Of a stretch of DNA of 10,833 nucleotides, positions 5,612 to 10,833 are shown in pieces. Source of the DNA: Firmicutes bacterium UBA5301 (GTDB lineage Bacteria; Bacillota; UBA5301); assembly GCA_002408345.1 (NCBI GenBank), contig DHRX01000148.1, forward strand, positions 1-10,833. Direction: 5' to 3'. A program made the translations under genes and the position numbers. Each line of letters begins with the position of its first letter. The first letter of the stretch is position 1. The notes beneath the pieces are model-generated. The model had not been told where the DNA came from. It saw only the letters and a list, made by a program, of their open reading frames with translations, and made no database searches.

Positions 5612-6976
5612 ATGTTTAGCGGTCCGTATTTAGTGTTGCTCTTAGTTGTGGCCATTGTGTTCATTGTCTACATGACCGGTCGGAAACAGATGAATGCTTT
5701 TTTGGTCCTACTACTGGCCGCCTTGGGTGTTGGCTTGTTAGCTAATAATCCCCCGCCGGTTTCAGTTGGTGGTGTTGACGGACTAATCGACGTGATTGCC
5801 AAAGGTTTTGGCGGTACTCTGACTAGTATCGGTATTGTGATTATCGCCGGAACAATCATTGGTGCTATCTTAGAGAAAACAGGTGCAGCGCTAGTCTTAG
5901 CCCAGACGATGCTGAAGTTGTTCGGCAAAAAGAATGCCCCGTTAGCGATGGCTGCTTCAGGTGCCGTAGTTTCGATTCCCGTTTTTTGTGATAGTGGGTT
6001 TGTCATTTTATCTTCCTTAAACAGAGCTTTGGCCCAGTCTAGTGGGGTTTCCTTAGCGGTTATGGGTACAGCTCTGTCTATGGGACTATATGCAACTCAC
6101 GTTATGGTTCCGCCGACACCTGGGCCGATTGCGGCAGCAGGTACTTTAGGTGCGGATTTAGGTTTGGTAATCCTATTTGGACTGTTGGTTTCCATCCCTA
6201 CCACTTTAGCTGGTTGGTACTATGCGGTAAAAGTTGGTTCTAAGTATAAAATTGTACCGAAGTCCGAAAGTAGTTATGATGATCTTCTGAAAAAGTTTGG
6301 CGAGCTCCCCGGGACAGTAGAGTCGTTCCTACCTTTAGTTGTACCGATTGTCTTAATTGCTTTACGATCTATCGCTATGTTCAAAAGTAATCCTTTTGGT
6401 GTCGGGATTTTTAGAGACATCCTGACTTTTATCGGGCACCCGATCTTTGCCCTCTTGTTAGCGGTATTCCTAGCTATGCGTTTAGCGCCGAAAATTAATA
6501 AGGAAGTCTATGGTGATTGGGTCAACGAAGCGATTAAGAATTCAGCAACAATCCTAGTTATTACCGGTGCGGGTGGGGCATTTGGTGCTGTTCTAAAAGC
6601 GACGGGTATCGGAGATTATCTGGGCCAGGTTTTAGCTACCTATAACTTGGGTATCTTCTTGCCGTTTTTGATAGCGGCAGCGATTAAAACGGCTCAAGGT
6701 TCCTCAACGGTTAGTTTAATTACCACGGCAGCAATTGTAGCGCCACTGCTAGATACTATGGGTTTTGGCGGTACCATGGGCCGGGTTTTAGCTACCTTAG
6801 CTATCGGAGCAGGTTCTATGGTTGTTTCTCACGCTAATGACTCTTACTTCTGGGTGGTTTCTCAGTTTAGTGATATGGATGTGAAGACCGCTTATAAATT
6901 ACAGACCGGGGGAACAATTGTTACTGGCTTGGTGGCTATCGCCACCATTGCTTTACTTTCGACTATTATTCTCTAA
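5612..6976 (+). CDS. GntP-family permease, probable D-glycerate or gluconate uptake
   Basis: Integral membrane symporter of the gluconate:H+ symporter (GntP) family, which imports small sugar acids such as gluconate and D-glycerate. The 454-aa length is normal and hydrophobic helices run throughout. Conserved signatures are visible: SIPVFCDSGFVILSSL (121-136), the THVMVPPTPGPIAAAG stretch (162-177), a GTGGA-like loop in the second half reading ITGAGGAFGAVLK, an AAIKTAQGSSTVSLIT stretch, and SHANDSYFWVVSQF (406-419). The start ATG 5612 follows AAGGAGGG by 7-8 nt. A glycerate kinase gene begins 28 nt downstream in the same direction, so D-glycerate is the most economical substrate guess; that is inference from context, since the family does not reveal substrate by motif. 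No CdaR or GntR regulator gene is present in the window. Confidence 0.93.
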   Translation: MFSGPYLVLLLVVAIVFIVYMTGRKQMNAFLVLLLAALGVGLLANNPPPVSVGGVDGLIDVIAKGFGGTLTSIGIVIIAGTIIGAILEKTGAALVLAQTMLKLFGKKNAPLAMAASGAVVSIPVFCDSGFVILSSLNRALAQSSGVSLAVMGTALSMGLYATHVMVPPTPGPIAAAGTLGADLGLVILFGLLVSIPTTLAGWYYAVKVGSKYKIVPKSESSYDDLLKKFGELPGTVESFLPLVVPIVLIALRSIAMFKSNPFGVGIFRDILTFIGHPIFALLLAVFLAMRLAPKINKEVYGDWVNEAIKNSATILVITGAGGAFGAVLKATGIGDYLGQVLATYNLGIFLPFLIAAAIKTAQGSSTVSLITTAAIVAPLLDTMGFGGTMGRVLATLAIGAGSMVVSHANDSYFWVVSQFSDMDVKTAYKLQTGGTIVTGLVAIATIALLSTIIL

Positions 6977-7004
6977 CTAATCTTGAGATAGGTAGGTTAT
7001 CGTG

Positions 7005-8138
7005 ATGAAGATCGTCATTGCTCCAGATAAGTTTAAAGGGAGTATGACCGCTTTAGAAGTAGCCGAGGCGGTGGAGAGAGGTCTGCGTCAGGTACTACCC
7101 GATGTAGAGATAATTAAGGTGCCTATGGCTGACGGTGGTGAAGGGACGGTTCGTTCTTTAATCGATGCTACAGGTGGGGTTCTGCAGGAGGTCCCGGTAA
7201 CTGGACCGCTTGGCGAAGCACGGCAGGCTAGTTTTGGTATTCTGGGTGACGGGAAGACAGCGATAATTGAAATGGCTGCGGCTTCCGGGTTAGCTCTAGT
7301 GCCGTTGGAACGACGGAACCCCTTAATTACTACTACCCGAGGCACTGGGGATCTGATCCAAGCTGCTGTAGAAGCTGGGTGTCAGCATTTAATTATCGGG
7401 ATTGGTGGTAGCGCTACTAATGATGGGGGGCTAGGTATGGCCCAAGCCCTTGGTTTCCGCTTCCTCGACGCAGCAGGTCAGGAATTGGGGCCAGGGGGAG
7501 GTTCTCTTATCCGCTTGGCGCATATAAATACTTCCCAGGTCGATCCCCGTCTACAGGAACTTAAGGTGACAGTTGCTTGTGATGTAAACAATCCACTAAT
7601 CGGCCCTGAAGGGGCTGCTGCTATCTATGGACCCCAAAAAGGGGCCACACCCGAAATGGTCCAGCAGTTAGATCAAGCCTTGGCTAACTTTGCTCGGGTA
7701 GTGGAGACTGATTTAGGACTTACAATAGCAGAAATCCCTGGTGCAGGGGCTGCCGGAGGACTAGGTGCTGGTTTGATGGCCTTCCTTAGGGCGGAGTTAC
7801 AACCAGGGGTAGATATTGTCCTCGATATAACCGGACTCCGGGAAAAGTTACCCGGGGCTAAGTTAGTAATTACCGGAGAAGGGGCTATGGATAGGCAGAC
7901 CGTATATGGGAAGACCCCAATTGGTGTTGCGAAAGCAGCCAAAACTTTGGGGATTCCTGTGATAGCCATAGTTGGTTCTATGGGCCCAGGAATTGAAACG
8001 GTGTACGCAGCCGGTATTGATGCTGTTTTCAGCATTCTAGATGGGCCACGGTCTCTGGAAGAAGCTATGGCTAAGGGACCGGAATTGGTTAGTCAGATTA
8101 GTCGGAATTTGGCTCGGTTGTTAGCAATTTGCAGGTAA
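7005..8138 (+). CDS. glxK: Glycerate 2-kinase (GK-I / GlxK-GarK family)
   Basis: Cytoplasmic kinase that phosphorylates D-glycerate with ATP to 2-phosphoglycerate, which enters lower glycolysis. The 377-aa length is typical. Family signatures are clear: N-terminal MKIVIAPDKFKGSMTALEVA (1-20), PMADGGEGT (40-48), GIGGSATNDGG (132-142), CDVNNPL (192-198) followed by the YGPQKGA turn, GAGAAGGLGAGL, and TGEGAMDRQTVYGKTPIGVA (290-309). ATG 7005 gives the canonical N-terminus; GTG 7002 is directly upstream in frame and is possible, but AGGTAGGT (6989-6996) is spaced better for the ATG. It is 28 nt downstream of the GntP-type permease and likely co-transcribed with it. The choice between the glxK and garK names is convention only. 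No T-tract terminator follows; the next gene in the same direction begins 63 nt later. Confidence 0.95.
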   Translation: MKIVIAPDKFKGSMTALEVAEAVERGLRQVLPDVEIIKVPMADGGEGTVRSLIDATGGVLQEVPVTGPLGEARQASFGILGDGKTAIIEMAAASGLALVPLERRNPLITTTRGTGDLIQAAVEAGCQHLIIGIGGSATNDGGLGMAQALGFRFLDAAGQELGPGGGSLIRLAHINTSQVDPRLQELKVTVACDVNNPLIGPEGAAAIYGPQKGATPEMVQQLDQALANFARVVETDLGLTIAEIPGAGAAGGLGAGLMAFLRAELQPGVDIVLDITGLREKLPGAKLVITGEGAMDRQTVYGKTPIGVAKAAKTLGIPVIAIVGSMGPGIETVYAAGIDAVFSILDGPRSLEEAMAKGPELVSQISRNLARLLAICR

Positions 8139-8161
8139 TGGTGATTACACCACGAAAGAAA

Positions 8162-8193
8162 CCCCTAATATGCTGTTTATTGATTAGGGGGAG
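8162..8193 (+). promoter_or_regulatory. Hairpin overlapping the Shine-Dalgarno site of the next gene
   Basis: CCCCTAAT (8162-8169) pairs perfectly with ATTAGGGG (8183-8190) across a 13-nt loop. The 3' arm merges into AGGGGGAG (8186-8193), the best ribosome binding sequence for the gene starting at 8202. When folded, most of the purine run would be paired. There is no T tract, so it is not an intrinsic terminator. A role in damping translation is inference. Confidence 0.5.
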
Positions 8194-8201
8194 TGGGAAA
8201 A

Positions 8202-8525
8202 TTGGTCCAAAGTAATCAGAAAAGTAGTGGAGTTATCGTTGCTGCTCTGATCATGTTAATATTATCAGCGCTCTTAGTTTGGGCACCAGTTATTGGACCG
8301 ATAATTGCTGGATTTGTTGGTGGTAGAAGAGCCGGTGGAGTAGGTCGTGGGATTGTGGCGGCTCTTCTACCTAGTTTGTTGATGGCAGCGTTACTTACTT
8401 TTATTATAGCCAGTGTTGGGGCACCACCATTTATGGGTGTTATTGCTGGGGTTGGTTTAACCGCGTATAAAGCGATTAATAGTGGTGCTTTAATTCTTGG
8501 AGCTATTCTTGGGGCTCTACTCTAA
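8202..8525 (+). CDS. Small glycine-rich membrane protein, unknown function
   Basis: Unrecognised integral membrane protein of about 107 aa. After a short polar N-terminus (QSNQKSSG) come hydrophobic segments at about 10-34 (VIVAALIMLILSALLVWAPVIGPIIA) and 50-70 (IVAALLPSLLMAALLTFIIASVG), then 75-86 and 93-107, with a glycine- and arginine-rich loop GFVGGRRAGGVGRG between the first two. The pattern of GPIIAGF-V-GG followed by arginines resembles small membrane proteins annotated as DUF5518-like in archaea and some bacteria, but I am not certain of that family. The frame is open from GTG 8193, but that codon overlaps the Shine-Dalgarno run, whereas TTG 8202 is 8 nt after it, so 8202 is chosen. 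It may be co-transcribed with the glycerate kinase gene. Its 3' end overlaps the convergent ferritin-like gene by 9 bp. Confidence 0.65.
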   Translation: MVQSNQKSSGVIVAALIMLILSALLVWAPVIGPIIAGFVGGRRAGGVGRGIVAALLPSLLMAALLTFIIASVGAPPFMGVIAGVGLTAYKAINSGALILGAILGALL

Positions 8526-9080
8526 GTTGGATAAAGTACAATATTTTTGCAACGCCTGTTGAAACAGGTGGAGATGAACTTGTTCGTCCCGGATAATACG
8601 CATTAATACTCTTTGGACTCCAGGATCATCAATTTCGTGCAAAAGCCGTTCGTAAGCATCAATGGCTGTTTCTTCTGATTCAATATCTAGGCGGAGGAGT
8701 TCACCTACGTTCTGTTCTATCCCATAAGCTACATTGCCCCCGCTCCAATAGGCGGTATTAGCCCGCCAGAAGCGGGGGTCACCACCTAGTTGTTCAATAA
8801 GTTCCCCGATTAAATCTAGATGTAGCATTTCGACTAAAGCGATACAGAGCAATAAGTTAGCTACTTCTTGATTTTCCATTACTAAAGAATGGTGAAAATA
8901 CTGGGTAATAGCGGTTAGTTCTGCTGCACCTCCGTTAGCGAAAGCATCTAGAAGCATCTGAGCATAAACAGCATTCGGTTCTGCAACCATCACTTCCGGA
9001 TATGGTTCGGGAAACCGACAAGGCAAACTCTCCACAAATTGGTGTACCTTTTCTTCAATATCGCCTAAATCAGGTAACAT
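8517..9080 (-). CDS. Ferritin-like dimetal four-helix protein
   Basis: Protein of 187 aa from the ferritin-like superfamily, close in style to bacterioferritin- and CotJC-related proteins. Ligand residues for a dinuclear metal site are all present: E54 (in AAELTAITQYFHH), E84 and H87 (VEMLHLDLIGEL), E137 (SEETAIDAYERL) and E166 and H169 (RDEQVHLHLF). The LGGDP turn (98-102) follows the second helix, as in bacterioferritin-type proteins. The first 45 residues form an acidic, proline-containing N-terminal extension with a single C21. The start ATG is preceded on the minus strand by CTAAGGGGG (9090-9098). No signal peptide or membrane helix. It lies 70 nt downstream of the metal ATPase gene and could share its transcript. 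Iron or manganese storage, peroxidase or oxidase activity are all possible; the metal is not determined by sequence. Confidence 0.85.
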   Translation of the reverse strand: MLPDLGDIEEKVHQFVESLPCRFPEPYPEVMVAEPNAVYAQMLLDAFANGGAAELTAITQYFHHSLVMENQEVANLLLCIALVEMLHLDLIGELIEQLGGDPRFWRANTAYWSGGNVAYGIEQNVGELLRLDIESEETAIDAYERLLHEIDDPGVQRVLMRIIRDEQVHLHLFQQALQKYCTLSNLE

Positions 9081-9150
9081 TACTTATTGCCCCCTTAGAC
9101 ATAGATAATTTTGGTTACAGTTTATGCCTAGTTGGGCAGTTTAGACTTCG

Positions 9151-10833
9151 TTAACGAACCGGTTTTAGAACCCGTAGGGAGTTTAAAATGGCTAGTAACG
9201 CTACGCCGACATCGGCGAAGACCGCTTCCCACATACTGGCTTGTCCCATGATGCCCAGGAGGATAAATAAACCTTTGATACCTAGGGCAAGAGCTACGTT
9301 CTCGATTATAATCAACCGGGTTCGACGAGCCACTTTAATAGCAGTAACAACTTTCGAAGGTCGACTGTCCATGAGGACAATATCGGCAGCTTCAATGGCA
9401 GCATCAGATCCCAACCCACCCATGGCAATGCCAACGTCAGCCCGAGAGATTACAGGGGCATCGTTAATTCCATCACCAACAAAGGCGATGTGGCCTTTAT
9501 GCCCTTGCTGAGCTTCCAGACTAATTAACTCTTCTAGGTGGAACATCTTCTGATCTGGTAATAGGTTAGCATGGACCTCATCAATATCTAAGCTAGCTGC
9601 CACTTGTTGGGCTACAGATTGATCATCTCCGGTTAACATGACGGTTTTCTGCACACCTAGCTTTTTAAGGCCATCAATGGTTTCTTTAGCATCTGGCCTT
9701 AGTTGGTCGGAAACCGTAATATAGCCGGCGTACTCGCCGTCAATGGCTAGATGAACAACAGTTCCGAAACTGTATTCTTCAGCGGGGCTAATATCGTGGT
9801 CTTCCATTAGCTTGGTATTGCCAGCGAGGACCCGGCGCCCTTCTATATTGGCCCTAACTCCATGGCCAGGTAGTTCCTGGTATTCCTCGATAATTGTTTC
9901 GTCAATATTATGACCGTAGGCCTGTCGGATAGAGACGGCAATAGGGTGGTTAGAATGAGCTTCTGCCAAGGCCGCAATACGGAGTAAATCTGACGCAGAG
10001 TAACTCCCTTGGGGTTTTATAGCGGTGACTTGGAAGACACCTTGGCTCAGAGTGCCGGTTTTATCAAAAACTACCGTATGTAAATTAGCTAGGGTTTCTA
10101 AAAATTGGGCTCCTTTAACTAAGATACCTTGTCGGGATGCGCTGCCGATACCGGCAAAGTAACCTAAGGGAATTGATACGACTAGGGCACAGGGGCAAGA
10201 GATTACTAGTAAAATCAAAGCCCGATAGACCCAGTCAGCAAGGGTTGCTCCTGGGATAATCAATGGAGGCAGGAAGGCGATAACAGAAGCCACGCCGACA
10301 ACGGCAGGGGTATAATACCGAGCGAACTTGGTAATGAATTTTTCGGTACGTGCTTTACGGCTACTGGCTTTTTCGACTAGTTCTAAAATCCGAGAAACCG
10401 AAGATTCGGTATAACTTTTAGTAACCTGGATAGTTAGTACTCCGCTGGTGCTAACCATTCCGGCTAATATTTGATTGCCAGGGTAAAGCAGACGGGGTAC
10501 AGGCTCTCCAGTTAATGCAGAGGTATCTACAAAGGAGTTACCCTTAATGACTTCACCATCTAAGGGAACCCTTTCGCCAGGCTTAACAACCAAGATGTCT
10601 CCTGGCTGCACCGTATCAGGGGCTACCTTACGAAGTTCGCCATTGACTAGCAAGTTGGCGTAGTCTGGTCTAATGTTCAATAGAGCTTGAATTGAACGGC
10701 GGGAGTTAGCTACGGCTAAGTCCTGGAAGAACTCGCCAACGGAGTAAAAGAGCATAACCCCAACGGCTTCTGGTAACTCACCGATTAGGATGGCGCCGAA
10801 AGTAGCTACAGTCATCAAAAAATTCTCATCAAA
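9151..10833 (-). CDS. cadA: Zinc/cadmium-transporting P1B-type ATPase (C-terminal 560 residues)
   Basis: Heavy-metal efflux pump of the P1B-2 (ZntA/CadA) type, which exports Zn2+, Cd2+ or Pb2+ across the cytoplasmic membrane using ATP. The gene enters from the right edge, so the N-terminus (metal-binding domain and first helices) is missing; this is a window limit. Counting from the first visible residue: FDENFLMTVATFGA (1-15), the actuator motif TGE (108-110), the transport-site CPC (213-215), phosphorylation motif DKTGT (257-261), HP motif (297-298), TGDD (402-405) and GDGINDAP (454-461). The last two helices carry a lysine (ALGIKG) and an aspartate (FADVG), the pair linked with divalent Zn/Cd/Pb selectivity rather than copper. 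It ends at TAA 9151-9153. It is probably transcribed ahead of the ferritin-like gene. No metal-responsive regulator is visible. Confidence 0.95.
   Translation of the reverse strand, partial: FDENFLMTVATFGAILIGELPEAVGVMLFYSVGEFFQDLAVANSRRSIQALLNIRPDYANLLVNGELRKVAPDTVQPGDILVVKPGERVPLDGEVIKGNSFVDTSALTGEPVPRLLYPGNQILAGMVSTSGVLTIQVTKSYTESSVSRILELVEKASSRKARTEKFITKFARYYTPAVVGVASVIAFLPPLIIPGATLADWVYRALILLVISCPCALVVSIPLGYFAGIGSASRQGILVKGAQFLETLANLHTVVFDKTGTLSQGVFQVTAIKPQGSYSASDLLRIAALAEAHSNHPIAVSIRQAYGHNIDETIIEEYQELPGHGVRANIEGRRVLAGNTKLMEDHDISPAEEYSFGTVVHLAIDGEYAGYITVSDQLRPDAKETIDGLKKLGVQKTVMLTGDDQSVAQQVAASLDIDEVHANLLPDQKMFHLEELISLEAQQGHKGHIAFVGDGINDAPVISRADVGIAMGGLGSDAAIEAADIVLMDSRPSKVVTAIKVARRTRLIIIENVALALGIKGLFILLGIMGQASMWEAVFADVGVALLAILNSLRVLKPVR

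Noticed and set aside
9188..9511. Plus-strand open frame inside the P-type ATPase and similar frames antisense to other genes
   Set aside because: They lie opposite conserved motif-bearing genes, have no ribosome binding sites and have compositions expected of shadow frames.
9151..10833. Truncated or broken P-type ATPase
   Set aside because: The frame is open to the last base and starts with a sequence (FDENFLMT) that is internal in the family, so the missing N-terminus is only outside the window.
1..10833. CRISPR array, transposase, integrase, tRNA or rRNA genes
   Set aside because: No spaced direct-repeat array, no mobile-element gene and no tRNA-like cloverleaf or rRNA sequence was seen on either strand.

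Overview
The window looks like a piece of a spore-forming, probably anaerobic member of the Bacillota (Clostridia or a close relative). The evidence is a complete cotJA-cotJB-cotJC spore-coat operon, strong AGGAGG-type Shine-Dalgarno sites before nearly every gene, frequent GTG/TTG starts, moderate-to-low G+C, and intrinsic terminators with T tracts. The genus cannot be read from the sequence.

Layout, left to right. (1) 203-2916: a three-gene operon of an unrecognised exported protein, an ABC ATPase (TAATG overlap) and an ABC-2 type permease. (2) 2917-3121: a gap holding a strongly foldable, nested inverted repeat of about 90 nt and a second dyad around a perfect TTGACA. (3) 3122-4181: cotJABC, closed by a terminator at 4206-4231. 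(4) 4289-5047: a single DUF4213/DUF364 (putative heavy-metal chelation) gene with its own terminator. (5) 5111-5481: a clean sigma-A promoter, a 77-aa two-helix membrane protein of unknown role, and a terminator. (6) 5612-8138: a GntP-family permease and a glycerate 2-kinase, together a small uptake-and-phosphorylation module that feeds 2-phosphoglycerate into lower glycolysis. (7) 8202-8525: a small glycine-rich membrane protein whose ribosome binding site lies in the 3' arm of a hairpin. (8) On the minus strand, running in from the right edge: a zinc/cadmium-type P1B ATPase (N-terminus outside the window) and, 70 nt downstream, a ferritin-like protein with a full carboxylate/histidine dimetal ligand set. 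The ferritin-like gene runs tail-to-tail into the small membrane protein gene and overlaps its end by 9 bp.

How it fits together. Metal handling recurs: a Mn-catalase-like coat protein, a putative metal chelation protein, a second dimetal ferritin-like protein and a heavy-metal exporter. The genes are in separate transcription units, so this may be coincidence. No mobile element, tRNA, rRNA or CRISPR array was seen, and nothing amounts to a convincing new defence or catalytic system. The most unusual items are the nested structured element at 2925-3014, the hairpin that overlaps a ribosome binding site at 8162-8193, and the uncharacterised exported protein coupled to an ABC exporter.
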